Source of the DNA: an uncultured Sulfitobacter sp.
Lineage (GTDB): Bacteria > Pseudomonadota > Alphaproteobacteria > Rhodobacterales > Rhodobacteraceae
Reading direction: 5' to 3'
NCBI GenBank assembly: GCA_937923365.1
Contig: CALAIJ010000329.1
Location: 1 to 8,247, forward strand
Length of the DNA: 8,247 nucleotides
Shown here: positions 1 through 7,089 of the stretch, piece by piece
Layout: the number at the start of each line of letters is the position of its first letter
Numbering within the stretch: position 1 is the first letter of the stretch
Notes under the pieces: generated by a model
The model's input: the letters and a program-made list of their open reading frames with translations, nothing else
Database searches by the model: none
What the model was told of the DNA's origin: nothing
Translations under genes and position numbers: made by a program

Positions 1-57
1 CAGAAAGCCCGCGAGCAGGAACAGCCAGTTGGTTCTGAGAAAGCGCAGGTAGTCCAT
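1..57 (-). CDS. N-terminus of a probable MFS-type transporter (partial, runs off the left edge)
   Basis: Only the first 19 codons are inside the window, reading MDYLRFLRTNWLFLLAGFL from an ATG at 55-57. The peptide has a short polar, basic start followed by a hydrophobic run (WLFLLAGFL), as expected for the first membrane helix of an inner-membrane protein. From memory, roseobacter MFS permeases found beside hslU begin in a similar way, which is the basis for the family guess; 19 residues cannot prove it. A short purine-rich GAGG lies only two or three bases before the ATG, so the ribosome site is weak. The gene points the same way as hslU. Without the mobile element between them the gap would be only about 60 bp, so it may once have been read from the hslVU transcript. 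Substrate is unknown. Confidence 0.5.
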   Translation of the reverse strand, partial: MDYLRFLRTNWLFLLAGFL

Positions 58-118
58 GACCTCTTGGTGTCATGGCACCCGGCGAAAGTGAATGGTCAAA
101 TCAGAAGCGGCGCGCCTA
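58..118. other. Short intergenic stretch between the mobile element and the transporter start
   Basis: These 61 bases hold the 5' region of the leftmost gene. On the minus strand there is a TTGACC at 94-99 that resembles a -35 box, but no convincing -10 lies at the right distance, so a promoter here is doubtful. A small stem (GGTG/CACC) lies just upstream of the start codon. No open reading frame or RNA gene is evident. Confidence 0.4.
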
Positions 119-149
119 GGGTCAGGACCCATTAATCCTGCGCCACTGG
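119..149 (+). repeat. Left terminal inverted repeat of the small element
   Basis: Begins GGGTCAGGACCC and continues through TTAATCCTG to CCACTGG. It pairs with 390-420 with five mismatches (offsets 8, 9, 13, 23 and 24). The first 22 bases alone match at 19 positions. Confidence 0.8.
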
Positions 150-246
150 CGTCAAAACCGCGAAATTTCAGGGGTTTGAGACATGCAGCAACTAACGGGT
201 TAATTGCAAATGGCTCACGCCGCTGAAATGAAGCGGTTTTGGCGTC
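148..246. repeat. Internal inverted repeat (potential long stem-loop) inside the element
   Basis: The arm 148-171 and the arm 223-246 are reverse complements at 19 of 24 positions. They share CTGAAAT and GCGGTTTTG blocks and are separated by a 51-base loop. The arm lies immediately inside the left terminal repeat, overlapping it by two bases. Transcribed in either direction it could fold into a hairpin. Confidence 0.55.
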
Positions 247-334
247 CTCCGGATTTGACGGATTTTCCCCGTGAGCGTCGTTACATCTGCTTGAAATTCA
301 ACAAGAGTTTCTGCGCAGATGCGCCTCCCTTATC

Positions 335-355
335 GGGACATCGCAAGCGATGCCC
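335..355. repeat. Short hairpin inside the element
   Basis: CATCGC-AA-GCGATG (339-352) is a perfect six-base-pair inverted repeat with a two-base centre. GGG and CCC outside it (335-337 and 353-355) extend the stem across one bulged A. There is no run of T after it on either strand, so it is not an obvious intrinsic terminator. Confidence 0.5.
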
Positions 356-389
356 AGACGGGCAATGGTCACAAGAAAATTCTGTCAAA

Positions 390-420
390 CCAGTGGTACA
401 GGATTAAGGGGGTCTGACCC
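390..420 (-). repeat. Right terminal inverted repeat of the small element
   Basis: Read on the minus strand it begins GGGTCAGACCCC and continues TTAATCCTG to CCACTGG, mirroring the left end. Its outermost base supplies, or is shared with, the final G of the hslU TAG stop codon. Confidence 0.8.
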
Positions 421-1727
421 TAGAGCACGTAGCGGCTGAGGTCTGCGGATTTCGTGAGGGCGCCCAGATTGGTATCCACGAACGCTGCGTTGACGATGAC
501 TTCTTCGCCAGCACGGTCAGGCGCGGTAAAGGACAATTCCTCAAACACGCGTTCCATCACGGTGTAGAGCCGGCGTGCACCGATGTTTTCCACCGATTGG
601 TTCACGTCTGCCGCAATCTTGGCCAGCGCCTTGATGCCATCGTCGGTGAAACTGACGGTGACTTCCTCGGTTCCCATGAGGGCGGTGTATTGCAGCGTGA
701 GCGCGTTGTCAGTTTCGGTCAGGATGCGTACGAAATCCTCTTCCGTGAGGGCGCGCAGTTCGACGCGGATGGGCAGGCGACCTTGCAGTTCCGGCAGCAG
801 ATCGGATGGCTTGGCAATATGGAACGCCCCCGAGGCGATGAAAAGCACGTGGTCGGTTTTGACGGGGCCGTGTTTGGTGCTGACCGTGGTGCCTTCGATT
901 AAAGGCAGCAGATCGCGCTGCACACCTTCGCGGGACACATCCCCGCCGCGCGCATCAGAGCGGGCGCAGACCTTGTCAATTTCATCGAGAAAGACGATGC
1001 CGTTCTGCTCCACCGCTTCAATAGCGGCGCGGGTGACCGTTTCATCGTCGAGCAGCTTGTCTGCCTCTTCGCCGATCAACACTTCGTAACTGTCAGAGAC
1101 CGACAGGCGCTTCTTGGTGGTGCGCCCGCCCATGGCTTTGCCAAAAAGGTCACCGATATTCATCATGCCAGCACCTGCACCGGGCTGGCCGGGGATTTCC
1201 ATCGCGCCGAAAGGGTTCGAGGTATCAGTGACTTCGAGATCGATCATCGTGTCATCCAGTTCCCCCGACTTGAGCTTTTTGCGGAACATGTCGCGGGTGC
1301 CATCGCGCGCGTCTTCGCCTGCAATGGCGTCGATCACGCGCTCTTCGGCTGCTTTGTGCGCGGCGGCTTTGACATCTTCGCGCATGTGCTCGCGGGTCAT
1401 GACGATGGCCGCATCCACCAGATCGCGGATGATCTGTTCGACATCGCGGCCGACATAGCCGACTTCGGTGAACTTGGTCGCCTCGACCTTCAGGAAAGGG
1501 GCGCGTGCGAGTTTCGCCAGACGGCGGCTGATCTCGGTCTTGCCGACACCAGTGGGGCCGATCATCAGGATGTTCTTGGGGTAGACCTCATCACGCAGAT
1601 CATCACCCAATTGCTTGCGGCGCCAACGGTTGCGCAGGGCGACAGCGACAGCACGTTTGGCATCTGATTGACCAATGATGAAACGGTCAAGTTCCGAGAC
1701 GATCTCGCGGGGGGTCAGGTCGGTCAT
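420..1727 (-). CDS. hslU: HslU, ATPase and unfoldase subunit of the HslUV protease
   Basis: AAA+ (Clp/Hsp100) ATPase of 435 residues that forms hexameric rings, unfolds substrates and feeds them into HslV in the cytoplasm. Visible in order: Walker A GPTGVGKT (57-64), pore loop GYVG (90-93), the inserted I domain (about 110-240, with a Gly/Pro-rich segment near 180-187), Walker B VFLDEIDK (245-252), sensor-1 region FIASGAFH (296-303), arginine-finger region ELQGRLPIR (313-321), sensor-2 IGARRL (382-387), and the C-terminal SRYVL tail. In this family the tail inserts into HslV and activates it. The start at 1727 fits the family's usual [10 protein letters not shown] opening; an in-frame ATG at 1772 would add 15 atypical residues and lie deep inside hslV. 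The ATGA overlap with hslV implies translational coupling, and AGAGAAG (1736-1742) is a possible ribosome site. The stop codon coincides with the insertion point of the small mobile element, but the protein is intact. Confidence 0.97.
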   Translation of the reverse strand: MTDLTPREIVSELDRFIIGQSDAKRAVAVALRNRWRRKQLGDDLRDEVYPKNILMIGPTGVGKTEISRRLAKLARAPFLKVEATKFTEVGYVGRDVEQIIRDLVDAAIVMTREHMREDVKAAAHKAAEERVIDAIAGEDARDGTRDMFRKKLKSGELDDTMIDLEVTDTSNPFGAMEIPGQPGAGAGMMNIGDLFGKAMGGRTTKKRLSVSDSYEVLIGEEADKLLDDETVTRAAIEAVEQNGIVFLDEIDKVCARSDARGGDVSREGVQRDLLPLIEGTTVSTKHGPVKTDHVLFIASGAFHIAKPSDLLPELQGRLPIRVELRALTEEDFVRILTETDNALTLQYTALMGTEEVTVSFTDDGIKALAKIAADVNQSVENIGARRLYTVMERVFEELSFTAPDRAGEEVIVNAAFVDTNLGALTKSADLSRYVL

Positions 1728-2281
1728 TTTGAAATCTTCTCTACGGTGAGGTTGCCGTTGGTGTAGACACAAATGTCTGCGGCGATTTGCATGGCGTCGC
1801 GGGCGACCGCTTCGGCATCGCGTTTGCTGTCCATCATGCCGCGTGCGGCGGCCAGCGCATAGTTGCCGCCGGATCCGATGGCGGCCACATTGTGTTCGGG
1901 CTCCAACACGTCACCGGCACCGGTGATCACCAGCAGATCGCTGCCATCCGTGACGATCAACATCGCTTCAAGTTTTTGCAGGTATTTGTCGGTGCGCCAG
2001 TCCTTGGCCAGTTCGACACTTGCACGCGCCAACTGTCCGGGGGTGGCTTCCAGCTTGACCTCAAGCCGCTCCAGCAAGGTGAAGGCATCTGCGGTCGACC
2101 CGGCAAAGCCCGCAACCACATCAAAGCCGCCAGGACTAAGTCTGCGGACCTTGCGGGCAGTGCCTTTGATCACAGTCTGGCCAAGGCTGACCTGACCGTC
2201 GCCGGCGATGACCACTTCACCGTCTTTTTTGACGCCGATAATTGTGGTGCCGTGCCAACCGGGAAATTCCTGTTTTGCCAT
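1724..2281 (-). CDS. hslV: HslV, threonine peptidase subunit of the HslUV protease
   Basis: Proteasome-beta-like peptidase of 185 residues forming a double hexameric chamber that degrades proteins delivered by HslU. After an 11-residue N-terminal extension ([11 protein letters not shown]) comes TTIIGV, where the first Thr (residue 12) would be the catalytic nucleophile exposed by self-cleavage, the usual arrangement in alphaproteobacteria. In mature numbering Asp17 (in AGDG) and Lys33 (in ARKVRR) are present, as are [22 protein letters not shown] and the GSGG loop (precursor about 136-139). The start at 2281 has a GAGAGG ribosome site (2291-2296) nine bases upstream. It is the first gene of the hslVU operon, and its TGA overlaps the hslU ATG by four bases. 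A heat-shock-type promoter candidate lies about 30-60 bases upstream. Confidence 0.97.
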   Translation of the reverse strand: MAKQEFPGWHGTTIIGVKKDGEVVIAGDGQVSLGQTVIKGTARKVRRLSPGGFDVVAGFAGSTADAFTLLERLEVKLEATPGQLARASVELAKDWRTDKYLQKLEAMLIVTDGSDLLVITGAGDVLEPEHNVAAIGSGGNYALAAARGMMDSKRDAEAVARDAMQIAADICVYTNGNLTVEKISK

Positions 2282-2310
2282 AGTCGCGGGCCTCTCGTTT
2301 TGCCTGAGAC

Positions 2311-2343
2311 CTATATGGCGGGGGTGGCGGCGTCACACAAGGG
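2311..2343 (-). promoter_or_regulatory. Candidate RpoH (sigma-32) heat-shock promoter of hslVU
   Basis: Read on the minus strand, CCCTTG (2338-2343) is followed, 17 bases after its CTTG, by CGCCATATAG (2311-2320). The sigma-32 consensus has CTTGAA near -35 and CCCCATnT near -10; the match is good to CTTG and to CNCCATAT. Transcription would start near 2304, giving a leader of roughly 20-25 bases before the hslV ATG. hslVU is a classical heat-shock operon, so the assignment is biologically sensible, but it rests on one site read by eye. Confidence 0.55.
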
Positions 2344-2356
2344 CAGGGTGCTTGTG
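2336..2356. promoter_or_regulatory. Interrupted dyad in the divergent promoter region
   Basis: CACAAG (2336-2341) and CTTGTG (2351-2356) form an inverted repeat with nine bases between. The left arm contains the -35 of the putative hslVU promoter. The right arm begins a TTGTGA that could be the -35 of the plus-strand gene. It may be an operator or simply two similar -35 boxes facing opposite ways. Confidence 0.35.
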
Positions 2357-2386
2357 ACAAATGGTTTGCTTGGCTAGGGTCTGCCC

Positions 2387-3304
2387 ATGCCTCGTGACCC
2401 TACATTGCGTATTTGTCTTGAACCGACATTCCTGAAAAGTGCGGTCGCAGGCGGCCATAACTTCATCAACCTGATCGTCGAAGCAGCGGAAAACGCCCGG
2501 TTTAGGGTCGAATTTTGCCCTGCAACCCAGACGGAGCTGTTTAAACCCGTCAAAGAGGATGTGTTCACCCTAAGCCATATGAAACAACCGCCCAGCGGGC
2601 GGGGTTTGGTCTTTCGCAGGGTCTATCACTATCCGTTCTGGCAGATTGACCAAACGGCAGAGCGTTGGAACTGGGATGTCGCAAAGGCTGCGTTTGATCC
2701 CGACGGCATCCCTCAGGAGGCGGCGGCGAAATTTGCGGGCTTCTGGAAAAAGCGCCTTTTTGGCGAAGCCCCGCAGCACGCCAGTCGTGACGGCTATATC
2801 TACGTGCCATTGCAAGGAAAGCTGCGCGTGCACCGTTCGTTTCAAATATGTAGCCCGTTGGAAATGCTTGAGTTGACCTTGCAACACAATGCCGGTCGCA
2901 AGGTTGTCGCAACGCTGCACCCGAATGAACAATACGACCCTGCGGACATGAAAGCGTTGGACGATCTCAAAAGCCGCTACGCTCAGCTGTCCGTTTCCTC
3001 AGGTGAGATGGAGAAACATTTGCAGCACTGCGATTTTGTCGTCACGCAAAATTCGAGTGCTGCTTTCTCCGGGTATTTCTTTGGCAAGGCTGCGCTGCTT
3101 TTTGCAGGTATCGATTTTCACCACATCGCGGTGCAAGCGGATGTGTCTGATCCGGCTTCAGGTTTTGCCGAGGTCGCTCGGGCCAGACCCGACTTTGACA
3201 AATACCTGTGGTGGTTCTGGCAGGATCAATCGATCAACGCAGGCAAAGACGATGCGCAGGCCAGAATTGCGGCGCGGCTCCGCCGGTTTGGCTGGCCCAT
3301 ATAA
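2387..3304 (+). CDS. Uncharacterised 305-residue protein, possible capsule-type glycosyltransferase-like fold
   Basis: I do not recognise this gene with confidence. It encodes a 305-residue soluble-looking protein with no signal peptide or membrane helix and many aromatic residues (for example YHYPFWQ near 80-86 and YLWWFWQD at 273-280). The stretch DGYIYVPLQGK (135-145), the conserved-looking VVATLHPNEQYD (173-184) and TQNSSAAFSGYFFGKAALLFAGIDFHH (220-246) faintly resemble the C-terminal half of capsule polysaccharide/Kdo-transferase-like proteins, where a T.NSS..E...GK block contacts a nucleotide sugar; this is inference from pattern only. The ATG at 2387 is preceded by only a weak ribosome site. 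It stands alone between two minus-strand operons, diverging from hslV and converging on trxA. Base composition matches its neighbours, so there is no sign of recent transfer. The reading frame is open and intact. Confidence 0.8.
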   Translation: MPRDPTLRICLEPTFLKSAVAGGHNFINLIVEAAENARFRVEFCPATQTELFKPVKEDVFTLSHMKQPPSGRGLVFRRVYHYPFWQIDQTAERWNWDVAKAAFDPDGIPQEAAAKFAGFWKKRLFGEAPQHASRDGYIYVPLQGKLRVHRSFQICSPLEMLELTLQHNAGRKVVATLHPNEQYDPADMKALDDLKSRYAQLSVSSGEMEKHLQHCDFVVTQNSSAAFSGYFFGKAALLFAGIDFHHIAVQADVSDPASGFAEVARARPDFDKYLWWFWQDQSINAGKDDAQARIAARLRRFGWPI

Positions 3305-3305
3305 G

Positions 3306-3333
3306 AAGGGCGCCCCGCATTGGGACGCCCTTT
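3306..3333. terminator. Bidirectional intrinsic terminator between the convergent genes
   Basis: AAGGGCG (3306-3312) pairs with CGCCCTT (3326-3332). After one C/A mismatch, CCC (3314-3316) pairs with GGG (3322-3324), leaving a five-base loop. On the plus strand the stem ends in TTT right after the stop codon of the uncharacterised gene. On the minus strand it is followed by CTTCTTAT, downstream of trxA. It therefore probably ends transcription from both sides, though the T-tracts are short. Confidence 0.75.
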
Positions 3334-3355
3334 GAGCTTTCGTTAAGGCAGGGGT

Positions 3356-3676
3356 TTAGATGGATTCTTTGATCCAGCTTTCCAACGCTGCCTTGGGCTT
3401 GGCGCCCATCATGTTGGAGACGACCTGACCGTCTTTGAACAAGAACAAGGCCGGAATGCCGCGCACGCCCATTTGAGCGGGGGAATTGGGGTTCTCGTCC
3501 ACGTTTACTTTGACGATTTTCACAGTGCCGTCCATTTCGGCAGACAGCTCTTCCAGCGATGGGCCGATCTGTTTGCATGGGCCGCACCATTCCGCCCAGA
3601 AATCCACCACAACGGGGATATCGGAATTTTTGACTTCGGCATCGAATGTATCGTCGGTGACTGCGACCGTGGCCAT
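3356..3676 (-). CDS. trxA: Thioredoxin
   Basis: Single-domain thioredoxin of 106 residues, the usual length; it reduces protein disulfides in the cytoplasm and is itself reduced by thioredoxin reductase. The active site WCGPC is at residues 30-34, the buried Asp of the VVVDFWA strand is Asp25, and the cis-proline is Pro75 in GIPAL (many family members have GIPT). The ATG at 3676 is preceded by a strong AGGAG (3683-3687) six bases upstream. It is the last gene of the addB-addA-trxA run, 38 bases after the addA stop, and is followed by the bidirectional terminator. trxA after addA is, to my knowledge, a common arrangement in alphaproteobacteria. Its own strong ribosome site suggests it needs higher expression than addA, and an additional promoter within the end of addA cannot be excluded. 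Confidence 0.96.
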   Translation of the reverse strand: MATVAVTDDTFDAEVKNSDIPVVVDFWAEWCGPCKQIGPSLEELSAEMDGTVKIVKVNVDENPNSPAQMGVRGIPALFLFKDGQVVSNMMGAKPKAALESWIKESI

Positions 3677-3714
3677 GATGTTCTCCTGATAGGCTTGAGG
3701 CTTGAGGAGCGAAC

Positions 3715-6700
3715 CTAAGAACGCAAAGGCACATCGTCAAGTTCTAGTGCCTTGGCAAAAGCAGAACTCACGATATCGTGGGGCAGGGGCATCAGTCGTG
3801 CGTTTTTGGTCCAGAGGATTGCCGTTTCAACCGTGCGACCAGGATATATCTGCGTCAGCATCGCCGCATAGGCACCCATTTGCGCCAGCAATCCGTCAGG
3901 GCATTGGGTGGCTGTCTGGGGCACCACGCGGTTGGTTTTGAAATCAACAAGAGTGATCTTTTCGGGCGTGACCAGCAGCCGGTCCACCTCACCGTGTAGC
4001 CTGTGCGGGCCAATCTGAGCGGTAATGGACGCCTCTGCCAGCCAGTCCGTCGTAAAGACCGATGCGAGGCCGGGGTCTTGCAATACGCGGATCGCTTCGG
4101 TCTTCGCATCCTCAAAGGTTTGCACGTCGAACCCTTGCGCGTGGCGCTGGGCAATTGTGTGCCAAAGAGCAGGGTCATGAGGGGCAAGGTCTTCGAGCAG
4201 GCCATGCACCAGCGAACCGTATGAAAGCGCTGCATCGCGGTCTTCGCCAACATCACCGAAGAGCGCCTTTGCCCCTTTCATAGAAGAGGGTGACAGCGGC
4301 TCTGTTAAAGAGGGCGGAGCCGGTGGAATGGTTGTAAAAACAGGCTCTAACACAGGCGTTCCGACGTGATTTTTGCCATCTTCAGCCTTTGGCAGTGCGT
4401 CCCAATCGCCCTCCTCGAATCGCAATGTGCCAGCGTCATCTATCGGGACGCCATTGATGTGTCCGATTGCCGTTTCCATGATCTGGTACCAGTCAGAAGC
4501 GTCACCCGCGACCTTGCCTGCGGCGGCGACGATCAGCCATTTCTCGGCTCTGGTCATCGCGACATAAAGCAAACGCAGCCGCTCGCGGAACTGCGCATCA
4601 AGCATTTCGTCCAGGCGCGCGGCGACAGGCGCGGGCATCTCGGCGGATTTGGGTTTCCAAACGGGTATGTCGCCAAGGGTGATGATGTCATCCTTGATCT
4701 CGTTCTTCTTGGCGCCGGTGTCTGGCAGAATGACGATGGGTGCTTCCAACCCCTTGGCCCCATGCACGGTCATGACGCGAATCTGGTTGGAGGAACTGTC
4801 GATCTGGCGCTTGATCTCCAGATCGTCGGTTTCCATCCATTGCAGAAATCCGGTGAGGCTGGGAATGTCCGTGCGCTCATACGCGAGGGCTTGGGACAGC
4901 ATTGCGTTGATCCCGTCCTCGGCCTCCGGACCCAGCCGTTCCAACAGGTGTTGGCGGCCGTGATGACGGGTCAGGATGCGCTCGATCAGATCGTAGGGAC
5001 GCAGGAAATCCACCTGCCCGCGCAAATCACGCAACATGGCAACTGTCTGCGTGTGGGCGTCTGTCTGGACGCGTAATGCCTGCCATAGCCGCGATTGTGA
5101 ACGGTGATGGGCAAGCGTGAACAGCTGCTGCTCGGACCAACCGAACAGCGGGGACCGCAACGCAGTTGCCAAGGAAAGGTCATCGTCGGGGGTGGCCAGA
5201 AATGAAAGAAGCGCGGCCAGATCCTTGACCGCCAGTTCCGCGCCGACCTTCAGGCGGTCAGCGCCCGCGATGGGCAGTTCAGCCGCTTTGCATGCGCGAA
5301 TGATTTCAGCGAACAAGCCACCGCGGTTTTGCACAAGGATCAAGAAGTCACGGGGCTGCACGCGGCGTTTGACAAAGCTGCCCGTTGAGGCGCCATCGAT
5401 GGGAATGTAGTGCTCTTCCTCCGTGAGCGTTTTGATCCGTGTGGCGATCTGTTCGGCAAGAATGACATGGTGATGCTGATCGCTTTTCCGGTCGACCGGA
5501 TCGGTCCAGTCCAGATCATCCTCGGGTCCGGCATGTTCCACCAATGGCCAAAGATCGATGCGCCCGGGCAGGTCCGTTTTGAAGGCCTTGTGCTTTGTGT
5601 CAGGGTCCAGCCCATCGCGCACACGAGGGTCGAAGGTCTGATCCACCATGCGCAGAATGGCGCTGGAAGAGCGGAACGAATACTCCAGACTGCGGTTCTG
5701 GAATGTCTGCTGCGCGTCCCTGATTTTTTGGCGAAATGTCTCTGCCTTGCGGTCAAATTCCTTGGGGTCCGCACCTTGGAAAGAATAGATCGACTGCTTC
5801 TTGTCGCCCACAACAAAGATCGTGCGGTCCAGATCGGGCCGCGCGCCTTGTCCGCTAAAGAACTCGTCCGTCAGCTTTTCAATGACGTCCCACTGGGGCG
5901 GCGAGGTGTCTTGCGCTTCGTCCACCAGAATATGGTCGATACCACCGTCAATCCGGTAAAGCACCCATGCCGCAACATGCCGGTCGCTTAGCAAGGCGCG
6001 GGTGCGCAGGATCAGGTCGTCAAAATCCAGCCAGCCCCGTTGCTGTTTGGCGGCCTCGTAGCGGGTGATGAAGGGCCCTGCGAATGCGTGCAGCGCAAGC
6101 GAGCGGCGTGCCGCAAGTAAGGCCAGCCGCGCATTGCGGGCCTCTTCAACCAACTGCATCAAACCCTCAACCGCTGGCATGATCGCTGAAAGAGCGCCCT
6201 GGGTCGCCTTGGTTGGAAAGCTCCCGATCTTGGCAGTGAACGGCGACTTGGCGCCAGAGCCTGTCAGGAACACCTGCTCCAGAACGGGAAGGCACGAAAA
6301 ATCAAAGGTCGTGATCCCTGCCAGCTTGTCTGCTGCCTTGGCATCATTGCCGCCCTTGGCCTGCATAACAGGAAGCATCTGCGCAATCAGATCACCCTCA
6401 TTTCCGGCAAAGACCATGCCTTCGATCATGTCCTCCGTCAGGTTCGGGGGTTGACCAAGGATACCCAGCAGATCGCCAAGTGTGACATCCTGTGTGAACT
6501 TGTCCCGCTTACCGATAATCGCACGGGTCAGCTTGCTGAAATCCTCGCCCGTGTAGTGGCGGGCAAGCCCTGCAACCAGTGCTGCCTCTGGGCCATCAGC
6601 CATCGCATCGACGATCTCGGCGCGAAGCAGTTCGGCGGCGCGATCTTCGATTTCGGTGAATTCCGGACTGACGCCAGCCTCCAGAGGAAAGCGGCGAAGA

Positions 6701-7089
6701 ATGGCAGAACAGAACGAGTGGATTGTCTGGATCTTCAACCCGCCCGGCGTTTCAATTGCGCGGGCGAACAAAGTGCGGGCATTGCGCAAGGCAGCAGGTG
6801 ATAAGGCGCGGTCAATCCCCAGCTCTGCCAATGACGCGCGCAGGTCTGCGTCCTTTAGCATGGCCCAAGCGCCAAGGCGTTTGAACAGACGGTTCTGCAT
6901 CTCTGAGGCCGCGGCCTTGGTATAGGTCAGGCACAGGATTTGCTGGGGGTCCACGTCTTCCAGCAGCAGGCGGGCCACGCGGTCGGTCAACACGCGGGTC
7001 TTGCCTGATCCCGCATTCGCCGTCAGCCAGGTAGACGCATCTGGCCGTGCGGCGTCAATCTGGGCGCGGGTGGCGTCGTCGAGGCTCAT
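3715..7089 (-). CDS. addA: AddA, helicase-nuclease subunit for double-strand break repair
   Basis: UvrD/RecB-like superfamily 1 helicase with a C-terminal nuclease, 1124 residues. With AddB it unwinds and resects broken DNA ends for RecA loading. Visible in order: Q-motif Gln10, Walker A ANAGSGKT (24-31), motif Ia [11 protein letters not shown] (54-64), QTIHSF (121-126), Walker B LVDEAQD (388-394), motif [20 protein letters not shown] (426-442), motif IV region YSFRSS (470-475), motif [12 protein letters not shown] (772-782), motif [13 protein letters not shown] (840-850). The nuclease domain has GSLVH (958-962), GEVDR (Asp1036), VDFKT (Asp1049, Lys1051) and QMGAY (1070-1074), the full RecB-type PD-(D/E)XK set. 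So both activities look intact. The start at 7089 is chosen because GGAGG (7097-7101) lies seven bases upstream and the ATGA overlaps the addB stop; an in-frame ATG at 7128 would add 13 residues inside addB. Confidence 0.97.
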   Translation of the reverse strand: MSLDDATRAQIDAARPDASTWLTANAGSGKTRVLTDRVARLLLEDVDPQQILCLTYTKAAASEMQNRLFKRLGAWAMLKDADLRASLAELGIDRALSPAALRNARTLFARAIETPGGLKIQTIHSFCSAILRRFPLEAGVSPEFTEIEDRAAELLRAEIVDAMADGPEAALVAGLARHYTGEDFSKLTRAIIGKRDKFTQDVTLGDLLGILGQPPNLTEDMIEGMVFAGNEGDLIAQMLPVMQAKGGNDAKAADKLAGITTFDFSCLPVLEQVFLTGSGAKSPFTAKIGSFPTKATQGALSAIMPAVEGLMQLVEEARNARLALLAARRSLALHAFAGPFITRYEAAKQQRGWLDFDDLILRTRALLSDRHVAAWVLYRIDGGIDHILVDEAQDTSPPQWDVIEKLTDEFFSGQGARPDLDRTIFVVGDKKQSIYSFQGADPKEFDRKAETFRQKIRDAQQTFQNRSLEYSFRSSSAILRMVDQTFDPRVRDGLDPDTKHKAFKTDLPGRIDLWPLVEHAGPEDDLDWTDPVDRKSDQHHHVILAEQIATRIKTLTEEEHYIPIDGASTGSFVKRRVQPRDFLILVQNRGGLFAEIIRACKAAELPIAGADRLKVGAELAVKDLAALLSFLATPDDDLSLATALRSPLFGWSEQQLFTLAHHRSQSRLWQALRVQTDAHTQTVAMLRDLRGQVDFLRPYDLIERILTRHHGRQHLLERLGPEAEDGINAMLSQALAYERTDIPSLTGFLQWMETDDLEIKRQIDSSSNQIRVMTVHGAKGLEAPIVILPDTGAKKNEIKDDIITLGDIPVWKPKSAEMPAPVAARLDEMLDAQFRERLRLLYVAMTRAEKWLIVAAAGKVAGDASDWYQIMETAIGHINGVPIDDAGTLRFEEGDWDALPKAEDGKNHVGTPVLEPVFTTIPPAPPSLTEPLSPSSMKGAKALFGDVGEDRDAALSYGSLVHGLLEDLAPHDPALWHTIAQRHAQGFDVQTFEDAKTEAIRVLQDPGLASVFTTDWLAEASITAQIGPHRLHGEVDRLLVTPEKITLVDFKTNRVVPQTATQCPDGLLAQMGAYAAMLTQIYPGRTVETAILWTKNARLMPLPHDIVSSAFAKALELDDVPLRS

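Larger units (their letters stand above)
119..420. mobile_element. MITE-like non-autonomous element with 31-bp inverted ends, inserted at the hslU stop codon
   Basis: The two ends are inverted copies of each other: 119-149 against the reverse complement of 390-420 match at 26 of 31 positions, both starting GGGTCAG. TA flanks each end (117-118 and 421-422); equally, both junctions read CTAG (116-119 and 420-423), so the target duplication is TA or CTAG. Preference for CTAG with TA duplication recalls the IS427 group of the IS5 family, so a related transposase acting in trans is a reasonable inference. The 302-bp element is too short for a transposase and no reading frame in it looks like one. 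Its interior looks more AT-rich than the neighbouring genes and contains secondary inverted repeats. It separates hslU from the downstream transporter gene. The class assignment is inference; the repeat structure is seen directly. Confidence 0.75.

Noticed and set aside
310..319. Perfect 10-bp palindrome TCTGCGCAGA inside the element as a regulator site
   Set aside because: A palindrome this short is expected by chance at this size, and nothing nearby suggests a regulated promoter.
204..407. 67-codon plus-strand reading frame inside the small element (TTG start)
   Set aside because: No ribosome site, no recognisable domain, and it runs into the terminal repeat; it looks like a chance frame in mobile-element sequence.
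583..1089. Open frame antisense to hslU, with others on the same stretch
   Set aside because: Ser/Arg-rich composition typical of the antisense of a GC-rich gene; hslU is unmistakable on the other strand.
1787..2377. 196-codon plus-strand frame across hslV
   Set aside because: Antisense shadow of hslV; it has no family resemblance.
3234..3740. 168-codon minus-strand frame overlapping trxA
   Set aside because: Overlaps trxA in a different frame and crosses the terminator hairpin; trxA has the WCGPC motif and a strong ribosome site.
4366..5076. 236-codon plus-strand frame within addA, and a 193-codon frame at 5410-5991
   Set aside because: Antisense shadows of addA, which shows complete helicase and nuclease motifs over the same bases.
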